Source of the DNA: Streptococcus sp. sy004 | GTDB lineage: Bacteria > Bacillota > Bacilli > Lactobacillales > Streptococcaceae | Direction of reading: 5' to 3' | NCBI RefSeq assembly: GCF_007859205.1 | Contig: NZ_VOHP01000006.1 | Location: 1 to 64,000, forward strand | Length of the DNA: 64,000 nt | Shown: piece by piece, positions 46,442-55,323 of the stretch | Layout: each line of letters starts with the position of its first letter | Position numbering within the stretch: the stretch's first letter is position 1 | Translations under genes and position numbers: made by a program | The notes under the pieces: model-generated | Told to the model about the DNA's origin: nothing | Seen by the model: only the letters and a program-made list of their open reading frames with translations | The model's database searches: none

Positions 46442-47233
46442 TTAGACTCCTTTGTGTAATTGATAACTGATTAGAATCGGTTTTTGTGAAAGCCTATCGG
46501 TTGTGATTTGAGCATCGATTTGGAAAATCTCTCGTAAGACAGACTTAGTCAAGACCTGATTAACAACTCCATGATGATGGATTTTGCCCTCTTTCATAGC
46601 AATTAAATAGTCAGAAAAACGAGTAGCTAGATTTAAGTCATGTAAGACCATAATAATGGTTTTTCCTTGCTGCTGATTAAGGTCTTGTAAGAGCTCTAAA
46701 ATTTCCAATTGATGATTCATATCCAAGTAGGTGGTTGGCTCATCTAAAAAAATCGTTGGCGTATCTTGGGCTAAAGCCATGGCAATCCAAACACGTTGGC
46801 GTTGCCCACCTGATAACTGGTCAACATCCGTCTGGGCAAAAGGAGTAACTCTTGTGATTTCCATAGCCCAATGAATTTTATCACGGTCTTCATTGCTAAG
46901 ACCACCTAGATACTTTTGATGTGGAAAACGACCATAAGAAATCAACTCATAGGTTGACAGCCCTTTTGGCACTTGTGGCGTTTGTGGTAAAAGGGCAATT
47001 TTTTTAGCCACGTCCTTGGTTGGTAATGAATGAATAGCCTGTCCATCCAGAAGAATTTGCCCTTTTTCAATAGGTGTTAGACGTAATAAAGCCTTGAGCA
47101 AGGTAGATTTTCCACAACCGTTGGGGCCAATAATGGTTGTGATTTGTCCATCGTTTAATTTAGTACTTAAGTTTGAGAGAATCTTTTGTTTATGATAAGT
47201 AACATGGATACCCTTAGCTTCAATCATTGACAT
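46442..47233 (-). CDS. fhuC: Iron-siderophore ABC transporter ATPase
   Basis: An ATPase of 263 residues. Walker A is GPNGCGKST, signature LSGGQRQR, Walker B TIFLDEPT followed by YLDMNHQLEILELL. These match FepC/FhuC-type ATPases. First gene of the operon, so the order is ATPase, binding protein, two permeases. In-frame ATGs at 47233 and 47227 are both possible starts; neither has a strong Shine-Dalgarno. Confidence 0.92.
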   Translation of the reverse strand: MSMIEAKGIHVTYHKQKILSNLSTKLNDGQITTIIGPNGCGKSTLLKALLRLTPIEKGQILLDGQAIHSLPTKDVAKKIALLPQTPQVPKGLSTYELISYGRFPHQKYLGGLSNEDRDKIHWAMEITRVTPFAQTDVDQLSGGQRQRVWIAMALAQDTPTIFLDEPTTYLDMNHQLEILELLQDLNQQQGKTIIMVLHDLNLATRFSDYLIAMKEGKIHHHGVVNQVLTKSVLREIFQIDAQITTDRLSQKPILISYQLHKGV

Positions 47234-47259
47234 CGTTTCTAGTCTTCTTTCTGATTTTT

Positions 47260-47287
47260 ATTATAGCACAAAATAAAAGTCAGCCAA
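47260..47287 (-). promoter_or_regulatory. Promoter of the iron importer operon
   Basis: On the minus strand TTGGCT (47282-47287) and TATAAT (47260-47265), 16-bp spacer. I did not find a convincing Fur- or MtsR-type box. Confidence 0.6.
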
Positions 47288-47370
47288 GAGGAGAAAGCTC
47301 TTTTCAGAAATATTGGAATCATTATTGACTAATCTAGAGGAAGTCGCATAAAATTCTAATTTTCATAACC

Positions 47371-47405
47371 TTATAGCAGATTTTCAGTTAATAATCTGCT
47401 ATAAT
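47371..47405 (+). promoter_or_regulatory. upp promoter with 12-bp inverted repeat
   Basis: TTATAGCAGATT (47371-47382) and AATCTGCTATAA (47393-47404) are exact inverse complements separated by 10 bases. The right arm contains the -10 box TATAAT (47400-47405). It is placed as an operator would be, but no regulator is known to me for this site. Confidence 0.6.
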
Positions 47406-47431
47406 AGAAAAAAATAATAGAGGTGATTGTT

Positions 47432-48061
47432 ATGGGTAACTTTCAAGTAATTTCACATCCTTTAATTCAACATAAATTGTCAATTTTGCGTCGCACAACA
47501 ACCTCGACCAAGGACTTTCGTGAATTGGTTAATGAAATTGCCATGTTAATGGGTTATGAGGTTTCTCGTGACCTTCCCCTAGAAGATGTGGAGATTGAAA
47601 CACCGATTACTAAGACTGTCCAAAAACAATTGACAGGGAAAAAGTTAGCGATTGTGCCAATCTTACGAGCTGGTGTTGGTATGGTTGATGGTTTGTTGAG
47701 TCTGGTTCCAGCAGCCAAGGTCGGTCATATTGGCATGTACCGTGATGAAGAAACCTTTGAGCCAGTGGAATACTTGGTTAAGTTACCAGAAGATATTAAT
47801 CAACGTCAAATTTTTCTAGTTGATCCGATGTTGGCGACAGGTGGTTCAGCGATTTTGGCTGTAGATTCCCTTAAAAAACGTGGAGCAACCAATATCAAAT
47901 TTGTGTGTTTGGTGGCGGCACCAGAAGGTGTAAAGAAATTACAAGCAGCCCATCCAGATATTGACATTTACACAGCAGCCTTGGATGAAAAATTAAACGA
48001 GAATGGTTACATTGTCCCTGGTCTTGGTGATGCAGGTGACCGTTTATTTGGTACCAAGTAG
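47432..48061 (+). CDS. upp: Uracil phosphoribosyltransferase
   Basis: A pyrimidine-salvage enzyme of 209 residues that makes UMP from uracil and [20 protein letters not shown] at the N terminus, the PRPP loop [18 protein letters not shown], and the uracil-binding [12 protein letters not shown] near the C terminus are diagnostic. The ATG at 47432 follows GAGGTGA; a GTG start at 47423 was rejected. Confidence 0.97.
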   Translation: MGNFQVISHPLIQHKLSILRRTTTSTKDFRELVNEIAMLMGYEVSRDLPLEDVEIETPITKTVQKQLTGKKLAIVPILRAGVGMVDGLLSLVPAAKVGHIGMYRDEETFEPVEYLVKLPEDINQRQIFLVDPMLATGGSAILAVDSLKKRGATNIKFVCLVAAPEGVKKLQAAHPDIDIYTAALDEKLNENGYIVPGLGDAGDRLFGTK

Positions 48062-48066
48062 GTCGA

Positions 48067-48104
48067 GTAGGACTGAAACAGTTGTTTCGGTCCTTACTTT
48101 ATGA
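48067..48104 (+). terminator. Terminator-like hairpin after upp
   Basis: GTAGGACTGAAAC (48067-48079) pairs with GTTTCGGTCCTTAC (48084-48097), with one mismatch or bulge, then ACTTT. Termination is probably partial. Confidence 0.6.
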
Positions 48105-48124
48105 AAGTAGTTAAATAAAAAAAA

Positions 48125-48153
48125 TTGACCTTTTTTGACCAAGGCTTTATAAT
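48125..48153 (+). promoter_or_regulatory. clpP promoter with CtsR operator on the -35 box
   Basis: TTGACC (-35, 48125-48130) and TATAAT (-10, 48148-48153), 17-bp spacer. On the minus strand 48125-48140 reads GGTCAAAAAAGGTCAA, an excellent match to the CtsR heptad repeat. CtsR bound there would cover the -35 box. A partial second element lies at 48175-48188. Confidence 0.88.
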
Positions 48154-48214
48154 AGACTTATTGAATGTTGTAACGGTCATAATTGACCAAGCAAAATTAG
48201 AAATGGAGAGAATT

Positions 48215-48805
48215 ATGATTCCAGTAGTAATTGAACAAACTAGTCGTGGCGAGCGTTCGTATGATATTTACTCACGCTTATTAAAAGATCGTATTATTAT
48301 GTTGACAGGTCCTGTTGAGGATAACATGGCAAATTCTGTCATTGCCCAACTCCTGTTTCTTGATGCCCAAGATAATACCAAAGACATTTATCTTTATGTC
48401 AATACTCCAGGTGGATCAGTGTCAGCAGGTCTTGCTATTGTTGATACCATGAACTTTATTAAGTCAGATGTTCAGACTATTGTGATGGGAATGGCTGCTT
48501 CAATGGGAACGATTATTGCTTCAAGTGGTACTAAAGGTAAACGTTTCATGTTACCAAATGCAGAATACATGATCCATCAGCCAATGGGTGGCACAGGTGG
48601 CGGTACTCAACAAACAGATATGGCTATTGCAGCTGAACACCTCTTGAAAACCAGAGAAAATCTTGAACGAATTTTAGCAGAAAATTCAGGTCAACCTGTT
48701 GAGAAGATTCATCAAGATGCGGAACGCGATCGTTGGATGAGTGCGAAAGAAACGCTAGAATATGGCTTTATTGATGAAATCATGGCCAATAACAATTTGC
48801 AATAA
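48215..48805 (+). CDS. clpP: ATP-dependent Clp protease proteolytic subunit
   Basis: A serine peptidase of 196 residues that forms the 14-mer protease core with Clp ATPases. Catalytic Ser is in [10 protein letters not shown], His in [10 protein letters not shown], and Asp follows in the C-terminal third. The ATG at 48215 has GGAGAG upstream; a longer reading from 48125 begins inside the CtsR operator and was rejected. Confidence 0.97.
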   Translation: MIPVVIEQTSRGERSYDIYSRLLKDRIIMLTGPVEDNMANSVIAQLLFLDAQDNTKDIYLYVNTPGGSVSAGLAIVDTMNFIKSDVQTIVMGMAASMGTIIASSGTKGKRFMLPNAEYMIHQPMGGTGGGTQQTDMAIAAEHLLKTRENLERILAENSGQPVEKIHQDAERDRWMSAKETLEYGFIDEIMANNNLQ

Positions 48806-48815
48806 AGTGAGTAAC

Positions 48816-48870
48816 AAGAGATAAAAAGCAATTCCTTAGATAAATTGGTTAGCTTTTTATCTCTTATTTT
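48816..48870 (+). terminator. Terminator after clpP
   Basis: A perfect 14-bp stem (48816-48829 with 48852-48865), loop of 22 and an ATTTT tail. Confidence 0.8.
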
Positions 48871-48884
48871 GATGAGGAGAAGTG

Positions 48885-49133
48885 ATGTTTGAAAGGCAAA
48901 AACGACAAGGTTTACTGGTTTATCTCTATTACAATCGAGATGCGAAAAAATTAAGTCAGTATGGCGATAAAATTTATCATTCAAAAAAAATGCGTTACCT
49001 GTTACTCTATGTTAATGCAGAAGGGGCTGAACAAATCGTAGCAGAAATTAGTCAGTTAAACTATGTGAAAACTGTGTTGCCATCGTATTTTACGGACATT
49101 AACCAAGAATTTGTTGGTAATTTACAGGAGTGA
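48885..49133 (+). CDS. ylbG: YlbG family protein (UPF0298)
   Basis: A cytoplasmic protein of 82 residues of the UPF0298/YlbG family. RQGLLVYLYYNRDAKKLSQYGDKIYHSKKMRYLLLYV is typical. The function is unknown. GAGGAGA precedes the ATG at 48885; a GTG one codon earlier is possible. It lies between clpP and liv genes, as in other streptococci. Confidence 0.85.
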   Translation: MFERQKRQGLLVYLYYNRDAKKLSQYGDKIYHSKKMRYLLLYVNAEGAEQIVAEISQLNYVKTVLPSYFTDINQEFVGNLQE

Positions 49134-49176
49134 AAACGTTTTTATAATAAAATAAAAAAATTTAATAAAAAAAGTC

Positions 49177-49205
49177 TTGACAATTATCTGACAATTCAGT
49201 ATGAT
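49177..49205 (+). promoter_or_regulatory. livJ promoter with CodY-box-like sequence
   Basis: TTGACA (49177-49182) and TATGAT (49200-49205), 17-bp spacer. AATTATCTGACAATT (49182-49196) matches the CodY box AATTTTCWGAAAATT at 13 of 15 positions. A cre-like TGAAAACGTTTTTA lies upstream at 49131-49144. Confidence 0.75.
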
Positions 49206-49246
49206 ATAAAACATATCAATTAAGAAATTCTTAAGGAGAAAAGATT

Positions 49247-50422
49247 ATGAAGAAAAAATTTGCATTAGCAACACTTGCTTTTGTTAGTACAGCTGTCTTA
49301 GCAGCTTGTGGTGCTGCACCAGGTAGTTCGTCTAATTCAGCAGGTAATGAAGTTGGTGAAACAGTAAAAGTTGGTTACAACTTTGAGTTATCTGGAGCAG
49401 TAGCAGCTTATGGTAGTGCTGAGAAAAACGGTGCTGATTTGGCTGCTGAAGAAATCAACGCTGCTGGTGGTGTTGATGGTAAGAAACTTGAAGTGGTTTC
49501 TAAAGACAACAAATCGGACACAACTGAGGCAGCAAACGTAGCAACAAGCTTGGCGACTCAAGATAAGGTTGTCGCTATGGTTGGACCAGCGACATCGGCT
49601 AATACGGCAGCGACAGTTAGTGCTGCTCAACAAGCTGCAGTACCGTTGGTAACACCTTCAGGTACGCTAGACAGCTTGACTTTGGATGCTTCTGGTAAAG
49701 TACAAGATTACGTTTTCCGTGCGACCTTCGTTGATAGCTTCCAAGGAGCAATCCTTGCACAATATGCAACAGATAACCTAAGTGCTAAAAAAGTTGTTCT
49801 TTTCTATGACAACTCAAGTGACTACGCGAAAGCTGTAGCTGATCAATTCAAGAAATCTTACAAAGGGGAAGTTGTTGTTGAAGAGACATTTGCTTCAGGC
49901 GATAAAGATTTCCAAGCAGCTTTGACTAAAGTTAAAGATAAAGAGTTTGACGCAATCGTTATGCCAGGTTACTATACTGAAACTGGTTTGATCACGAAAC
50001 AAGCGCGTGAAATGGGTATCGATAAGCCAATCCTTGGCCCAGACGGATTTAATGATCCACAATTCGTTGAAACAGCAGGTGCAGCAAACACTAATAATGT
50101 GTATTATGTATCAGGTTACTCAACATCAACTAACTTGACTGAAAAATCTTCTGCCTTTGTAAAAGCTTATACAGCGAAATATGGCTCAGAGCCAAACATG
50201 TTTGCCGCTCTTGCTTACGACTCAGTTTATATGGTAGCAGAAGCAGCTAAGGGTGCTAAAACGTCTAAAGATGTGGCAACTAACCTGGCTAGTTTGAAAG
50301 ATTTTGAGGGTGTAACTGGTAAGTTCACAGTTGATGCCAACCATAACCCAGCGAAAACAGCACTTGTTGTTAGCTTGAAAGATGGTAAGGAAGCTTCAGC
50401 AACTTCAGTTGAAGTCAAATAA
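49247..50422 (+). CDS. livJ: Branched-chain amino acid ABC transporter binding lipoprotein
   Basis: A binding lipoprotein of 391 residues. The signal peptide ends in VLAACG (Cys21). The mature part is a Leu/Ile/Val-binding type I fold with ELSGAVAAYGSAEKNGADLAAEEINAAGG and MVGPATSANTAATVSAAQ. First gene of livJHMGF. It is separated from livH by a palindromic hairpin, which usually allows more binding protein than membrane subunits. Confidence 0.93.
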   Translation: MKKKFALATLAFVSTAVLAACGAAPGSSSNSAGNEVGETVKVGYNFELSGAVAAYGSAEKNGADLAAEEINAAGGVDGKKLEVVSKDNKSDTTEAANVATSLATQDKVVAMVGPATSANTAATVSAAQQAAVPLVTPSGTLDSLTLDASGKVQDYVFRATFVDSFQGAILAQYATDNLSAKKVVLFYDNSSDYAKAVADQFKKSYKGEVVVEETFASGDKDFQAALTKVKDKEFDAIVMPGYYTETGLITKQAREMGIDKPILGPDGFNDPQFVETAGAANTNNVYYVSGYSTSTNLTEKSSAFVKAYTAKYGSEPNMFAALAYDSVYMVAEAAKGAKTSKDVATNLASLKDFEGVTGKFTVDANHNPAKTALVVSLKDGKEASATSVEVK

Positions 50423-50460
50423 GGGACTTGACTATTTACATAGTCTGAATTAAAATAGCA

Positions 50461-50488
50461 TAAGTGGAAGAATATATTCTTCCACTTA
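50461..50488 (+). repeat. Perfect 28-bp palindrome between livJ and livH
   Basis: TAAGTGGAAGAATA (50461-50474) is followed by its exact complement (50475-50488). It can form a 12-bp stem with a TATA loop. Only a weak T-rich tail follows, so it may act as partial terminator or 3'-end stabiliser for the livJ mRNA. Confidence 0.8.
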
Positions 50489-50521
50489 TTCATTATTATT
50501 GATAGAAAGTTTGGTGACTCT

Positions 50522-51391
50522 ATGCTTCAGCAACTTGTCAATGGGTTAATTTTAGGGAGTGTCTACGCCCTGATTGCCCTTGGATACACCATGGTATATG
50601 GTATTATCAAGTTGATTAACTTTGCCCATGGTGATCTTTACATGATGGGTGCCTTTATTGGTTACTATTTAATCTCAACCTTCCAGATGAATTTCTTTGT
50701 TGCACTCTTGTTGACAATGATTTTGACTGCGGCTTTGGGTGTTTTAATTGAATTTTTAGCCTATCGTCCGTTAAGAAATTCAACTCGAATTGCTGCTTTG
50801 ATTACAGCAATTGGTGTGTCTTTCCTTTTAGAATACGGTATGGTTTACTTGGTTGGTGCCAACACGCGTGCCTTTCCACAAGCCTTACAGACAGTTAAAT
50901 ATAATTTAGGTCCAATTAGCATTACCAATGTTCAGTTGACTATCTTGCTTGTATCGGTCAGCTTGATGATTGCTTTGCAATTTATTGTTAAGAAAACAAA
51001 AATGGGTAAAGCCATGCGTGCAGTGTCTGTTGATAGTGATGCGGCACAACTTATGGGGATCAACGTTAACTCGACCATCAGCTTTACCTTTGCTCTTGGT
51101 TCGGCTCTTGCTGGTGCAGCAGGTGTCTTGATTGGTCTTTATTACAACTCGATTGATCCTTTGATGGGAATGACACCAGGTATTAAAGCCTTCGTTGCTG
51201 CCGTTTTGGGTGGTATCGGGATTATTCCAGGTGCAGCACTTGGTGGCTTTATCATTGGTCTTTTGGAAACATTCTCAATCTCAATTGGTTTGTCAAGTTT
51301 CCGTGATGCAGTGGTGTATATTATTTTGATTGTCATTTTGCTGATTAGACCAGCAGGTATTCTTGGTAAAAATGTGAAGGAGAAGGTGTAG
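50522..51391 (+). CDS. livH: Branched-chain amino acid ABC transporter permease LivH
   Basis: A membrane permease of 289 residues with about eight hydrophobic segments. GLILGSVYALIALGYTMVYGIIKLINFAHGDLYMMGAF and GIKAFVAAVLGGIGIIPGAALGGF are family motifs. It ends 1 bp before livM. Confidence 0.94.
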   Translation: MLQQLVNGLILGSVYALIALGYTMVYGIIKLINFAHGDLYMMGAFIGYYLISTFQMNFFVALLLTMILTAALGVLIEFLAYRPLRNSTRIAALITAIGVSFLLEYGMVYLVGANTRAFPQALQTVKYNLGPISITNVQLTILLVSVSLMIALQFIVKKTKMGKAMRAVSVDSDAAQLMGINVNSTISFTFALGSALAGAAGVLIGLYYNSIDPLMGMTPGIKAFVAAVLGGIGIIPGAALGGFIIGLLETFSISIGLSSFRDAVVYIILIVILLIRPAGILGKNVKEKV

Positions 51392-51392
51392 C

Positions 51393-52343
51393 ATGAAAAA
51401 TTTGAAAGTAAATCTTGTTTGGCTTGCTTTGATTGCTGCCGTCTTTGTTCTCTTATCTGTTTTGATTTCTAGTGGTTTATTAGGCATTTATTATGTGCAA
51501 ATTTTGATGGGAATTGGTATTAGCATTATCATGGCTTTAGGAACTAACTTAATTCTTGGTTTCTCAGGCCAATTCCCTCTAGGACAAGCAGGTTTCATGG
51601 CTATTGGTGCCTATGCGACAGCTATTTTAACAAAATCCATGCCGACCTATGCGGGATTTTATGTATCTATGCTTGTAGGTGCCTTGATTGCAGCAATAGT
51701 TGCCCTAGTTGTTGGTTTACCAACGTTACGTTTGAAAGGGGACTATCTTGCTATTGCAACCCTTGGTGTATCTGAGATTATCCGTATGATTATCATCAAC
51801 GGAGGAGAGCTAACTAATGGTGCTGCAGGTTTGACTGGTATCTTACAATACACGACTTGGCCAACTGTATTCATCTTTGTGGTGGGGATCGTTATCTTGG
51901 TTTTAAACTACCTTCGTAGTCCAATGGGGCGTGAAGTGATTGCTGTTCGTGAGGATGAAATTGCGGCTGAGTCAATGGGTGTTAACACGACAAAAGCTAA
52001 AGTACTAACCTTTGTGATTGCAGCTATGATGGCAAGTTTGGCAGGGTCTCTTTATATTGGTTACCTTGGAACAGCAGTGCCAAAAGATTTCACCATTCTA
52101 CGCTCGATTGATTATTTAATTATTGCCGTACTGGGCGGTCTAGGTTCAGTAACTGGGACAGTAGTTGCTGCTATTGTATTAGGTGTTTTAAATATGTTCT
52201 TGCAAAATGTATCAGAATTGCGAATGATTATTTACTCACTTGCTCTTATCTTGGTAATGGTCTTCCGTCCAGGTGGTCTTCTTGGTACAAAAGAATTGAT
52301 GCTATCTAAATTTTTCGCAAAAGGTAAGGAGGGCAAAAACTAA
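51393..52343 (+). CDS. livM: Branched-chain amino acid ABC transporter permease LivM
   Basis: A membrane permease of 316 residues. GFSGQFPLGQAGFMAIGAYATA and DYLIIAVLGGLGSVTGTVVAAIVLG are family motifs, the latter being the ATPase-contact loop. GGAG precedes the start. It overlaps livG by 1 base. Confidence 0.94.
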   Translation: MKNLKVNLVWLALIAAVFVLLSVLISSGLLGIYYVQILMGIGISIIMALGTNLILGFSGQFPLGQAGFMAIGAYATAILTKSMPTYAGFYVSMLVGALIAAIVALVVGLPTLRLKGDYLAIATLGVSEIIRMIIINGGELTNGAAGLTGILQYTTWPTVFIFVVGIVILVLNYLRSPMGREVIAVREDEIAAESMGVNTTKAKVLTFVIAAMMASLAGSLYIGYLGTAVPKDFTILRSIDYLIIAVLGGLGSVTGTVVAAIVLGVLNMFLQNVSELRMIIYSLALILVMVFRPGGLLGTKELMLSKFFAKGKEGKN

Positions 52344-53107
52344 TGGCACTTCTTGAGGTAAAAAATCTGACTAAAAACTTTGGTGGTCTAACTGCCGTTG
52401 GTGATGTCACTCTAGAATTAAATGCAGGTGAACTGGTTGGTTTGATTGGTCCTAATGGGGCAGGTAAAACCACACTGTTTAATCTCTTGACAGGTGTTTA
52501 TGAGCCAAGTGAAGGAACAGTGAGCTTAGACGGCACTCTTCTTAATGGAAAAAAACCATATACTATTGCTTCACTTGGTTTGTCGCGTACCTTCCAAAAC
52601 ATCCGTCTGTTTAAGGATATGACGGTATTGGAAAACGTTTTGGTTGGTATGGGGAACAATCGTAAGCCAAATCTACTAGCTTCTTTTCTTCGTCTGCCAA
52701 AATTCTATCAAAATGAAGAAGAATTGGCCTCAAAAGCCATGAGCTTACTTGCCATCTTTGATTTGGATAAGGATGCGGATACCTTGGCTAAAAATCTTCC
52801 TTATGGTCAGCAACGTCGTTTAGAAATTGTTCGTGCCTTGGCAACAGAGCCTAAGATTCTTTTCTTGGACGAGCCAGCAGCGGGTATGAACCCACAAGAA
52901 ACGGCAGAGTTGACTAGCTTAATTCGTAAGATTAAGGAAGAATTTGGTATTACCATTATCCTTATCGAGCATGACATGAGTTTGGTTATGGAAGTAACAG
53001 AACGTATTTATGTTTTAGAATACGGTCGTCTAATCGCTCATGGTACACCAGAAGAAATTAAAAATAACAAACGAGTAATTGAAGCCTACCTAGGAGGTGA
53101 CGCCTAA
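52343..53107 (+). CDS. livG: Branched-chain amino acid ABC transporter ATPase LivG
   Basis: An ATPase of 254 residues. Walker A GPNGAGKTT, the LivG/LivF-type signature NLPYGQQRRLEIVRALA and Walker B ILFLDEPAAGMNPQE are intact. It ends one base into livF. Confidence 0.95.
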   Translation: MALLEVKNLTKNFGGLTAVGDVTLELNAGELVGLIGPNGAGKTTLFNLLTGVYEPSEGTVSLDGTLLNGKKPYTIASLGLSRTFQNIRLFKDMTVLENVLVGMGNNRKPNLLASFLRLPKFYQNEEELASKAMSLLAIFDLDKDADTLAKNLPYGQQRRLEIVRALATEPKILFLDEPAAGMNPQETAELTSLIRKIKEEFGITIILIEHDMSLVMEVTERIYVLEYGRLIAHGTPEEIKNNKRVIEAYLGGDA

Positions 53108-53817
53108 TGCCTATGTTAAAAGTAGAAAATTTATCAGTCAGTTACGGTGTTATCGAGGCTGTTAAAAATGTTAGTTTTGAGGTTAACGAAGGAGAAGTGG
53201 TTACCCTAATCGGTGCCAATGGTGCAGGTAAAACGTCGATTCTACGAACTATTTCTGGCTTGGTTCGTCCAAGTGGTGGTACGATTTCATTTTTAGGTAA
53301 TGAAATTCAAAAAGTCCCTGCTCGTAAGATCGTAGCAGACGGTCTGTCACAAGTACCAGAAGGTCGCCATGTCTTTTCAGGTTTGACGGTTTTGGAAAAT
53401 CTTGAGATGGGTGCTTTCCTTAAAAATAATCGAGAAGAAAACCAAGCTAATCTCAAAAAGATTTTTGCACGTTTCCCTCGTTTAGAAGAACGTAAAAACC
53501 AAGATGCAGCGACTCTATCCGGTGGTGAGCAACAGATGTTGGCTATGGGGCGTGCCTTGATGAGTCAACCCAAGTTGCTCTTACTAGATGAGCCATCAAT
53601 GGGGTTGGCACCAATCTTTATTCAAGAAATTTTTGACATTATCCAAGATATTCAGCGTCAAGGTACAACGGTTCTTCTGATTGAGCAAAATGCCAATAAG
53701 GCCTTGTCAATCGCTAATCGTGGTTATGTTTTAGAAACTGGTAAAGTAGTTCTTTCAGGAACAGGTCAGGAGCTTTTAGCTTCTGATGAAGTGAGAAAGG
53801 CCTATCTTGGTGGTTAA
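53107..53817 (+). CDS. livF: Branched-chain amino acid ABC transporter ATPase LivF
   Basis: An ATPase of 236 residues. Walker A GANGAGKTS, signature LSGGEQQMLAMGRALM and Walker B LLLLDEPSMGLAPIF are intact. VPEGRHVFSGLTVLENL is typical of LivF. It is the last gene of the operon and has a strong terminator behind it. Confidence 0.95.
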   Translation: MPMLKVENLSVSYGVIEAVKNVSFEVNEGEVVTLIGANGAGKTSILRTISGLVRPSGGTISFLGNEIQKVPARKIVADGLSQVPEGRHVFSGLTVLENLEMGAFLKNNREENQANLKKIFARFPRLEERKNQDAATLSGGEQQMLAMGRALMSQPKLLLLDEPSMGLAPIFIQEIFDIIQDIQRQGTTVLLIEQNANKALSIANRGYVLETGKVVLSGTGQELLASDEVRKAYLGG

Positions 53818-53821
53818 CGAG

Positions 53822-53853
53822 AAAATCTCTGACACTTGTCAGGGATTTTTTTA
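53822..53853 (+). terminator. Terminator of the livJHMGF operon
   Basis: A 12-bp stem with one G-T pair (53822-53833 with 53838-53849), loop ACTT and T to 53852. Confidence 0.9.
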
Positions 53854-53916
53854 ACATAGAAAACGATTTCGACTTATGCTATAATAAAAGTAGATAAAAA
53901 GAGTGGAGGAGTATTT

Positions 53917-54573
53917 ATGGCTGTTAAAGATTTTATGACTAAAAAAGTGGTTTATGTATCACCAGATACGAGTGTGGCTCATGCAGCTGACTTGATGAAG
54001 GAACAAAATTTGCGTCGTTTACCTGTTATTGAAAATGATAAACTAGTCGGTTTGGTGACAGAAGGAACCATGGCAGAAGCGACCCCTTCAAAAGCAACCA
54101 GTCTTTCCATTTATGAGATGAATTATTTATTAAATAAGACGAAGATTGGTGATGTCATGATTAAGGATGTAGTTTCGATTTCACCTTATGCGACGTTAGA
54201 AGATGCGATCTATCTCATGATGAAAAATAAGGTTGGTGTTCTTCCTGTAGCAGAAAATGGGATTGTGTCTGGCATCATTACTGATCGAGATGTCTTTAAA
54301 ACCTTCCTTAAAGTATCTGGTTATGGTGAAGAAGGGGTGCGTGTGCGTTTGTTCTTGAAAGATCAAGCAGGAGCTTTTGAAAAAGTCGTTAAGATTTTTG
54401 CTGAGGACCATCTCAATATCCGAAGCGTTTTGGTCAATAATGAAAATGAAGATAAGGTTTTGGTTGAAGTCCAGTTGGATGGTCGTTTTGACCCAGAACT
54501 GTTGAAGAAAGAATTGACAGAACAAGGAGTTCAAGTGGATAGTGTGACCCTAACTGAGGTCAAGGCTTTATAA
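53917..54573 (+). CDS. CBS-ACT domain protein, AcuB-like
   Basis: A cytoplasmic protein of 218 residues. Two CBS domains (about 1-60 and 75-135; MTKKVVYVSPDTSVAHAADLMKEQNLRRLPVIE and VGVLPVAENGIVSGIITDRDVF) bind adenine nucleotides in this fold. A C-terminal ACT-like domain (about 145-215) usually senses small ligands. It resembles AcuB. Its place after the branched-chain amino acid importer is suggestive but no role is shown. GTGGAGGAG precedes the ATG. Confidence 0.82.
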   Translation: MAVKDFMTKKVVYVSPDTSVAHAADLMKEQNLRRLPVIENDKLVGLVTEGTMAEATPSKATSLSIYEMNYLLNKTKIGDVMIKDVVSISPYATLEDAIYLMMKNKVGVLPVAENGIVSGIITDRDVFKTFLKVSGYGEEGVRVRLFLKDQAGAFEKVVKIFAEDHLNIRSVLVNNENEDKVLVEVQLDGRFDPELLKKELTEQGVQVDSVTLTEVKAL

Positions 54574-54583
54574 GGCTATTAGT

Positions 54584-54614
54584 GGTTGGAAAGGGAAAAC
54601 TTTTCAACCTTTTT
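54584..54614 (+). terminator. Terminator of the CBS-ACT gene
   Basis: A 9-bp stem with one G-T pair (54584-54592 with 54601-54609) and TTTTT. Confidence 0.8.
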
Positions 54615-54683
54615 ACTTGCTTGCGACTGCTTTTTTTGACTTTTTTTGATAGAATAGAACTACTAAACTAATGAAGGGCTGCT

Positions 54684-55322
54684 ATGACAAAAGGATTATT
54701 GATTTCATTTGAAGGGCCAGATGGAGCTGGAAAAACAACAGTTTTAGAGCGTCTGTTACCTAGCTTGCAGGCTGAATTATCAGTTGATGTAGTGGCAACT
54801 AGAGAGCCAGGTGGGATAACGATCGCTGAAAAAATCCGTGACGTGATTTTAGATATTACGCACACTAGCATGGACAATAAGACGGAGCTGTTGCTTTATA
54901 TGGCGGCTAGACGTCAACACATGGTTGAAAAGATTGTGCCAGCTTTGGAAAACGGGACCTTGGTGTTGGTGGATCGTTTTGTTGATAGTTCGATGGCTTA
55001 TCAAGGTTACGGTCGCCAACTGGATAAGTCAGCGATTACTTGGCTTAATGCTTACGTTACCGATGACCGTGAGCCAGATTTGACCCTGTATTTTGATGTG
55101 CCTTCTGAAATTGGCCTAGAGCGTATCAATCAAAATAAAAATCGAGAAGTTAATCGTCTAGATTTGGAAAAACTGGAGATGCACCAGTGTGTGCGAAAGG
55201 GTTACCAGGAACTAGCCCAGCTGCACCCTGAACGGATTGTCTGTATAGATGCCACACAGGCTTTGGATCTTGTTGTGAAAGAGGCGATGGAAAAGATACT
55301 AACCTTAGTGAAAGGTAATTAG
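54684..55322 (+). CDS. tmk: Thymidylate kinase
   Basis: A kinase of 212 residues that makes dTDP from dTMP. The P-loop is [10 protein letters not shown] (9-18). The DR(F/Y) motif is [18 protein letters not shown] and a LID region follows. First gene of the tmk-holB-yabA-rsmI cluster, one base before holB. A TAGAAT -10 box lies at 54650-54655. Confidence 0.96.
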   Translation: MTKGLLISFEGPDGAGKTTVLERLLPSLQAELSVDVVATREPGGITIAEKIRDVILDITHTSMDNKTELLLYMAARRQHMVEKIVPALENGTLVLVDRFVDSSMAYQGYGRQLDKSAITWLNAYVTDDREPDLTLYFDVPSEIGLERINQNKNREVNRLDLEKLEMHQCVRKGYQELAQLHPERIVCIDATQALDLVVKEAMEKILTLVKGN

Positions 55323-55323
55323 C

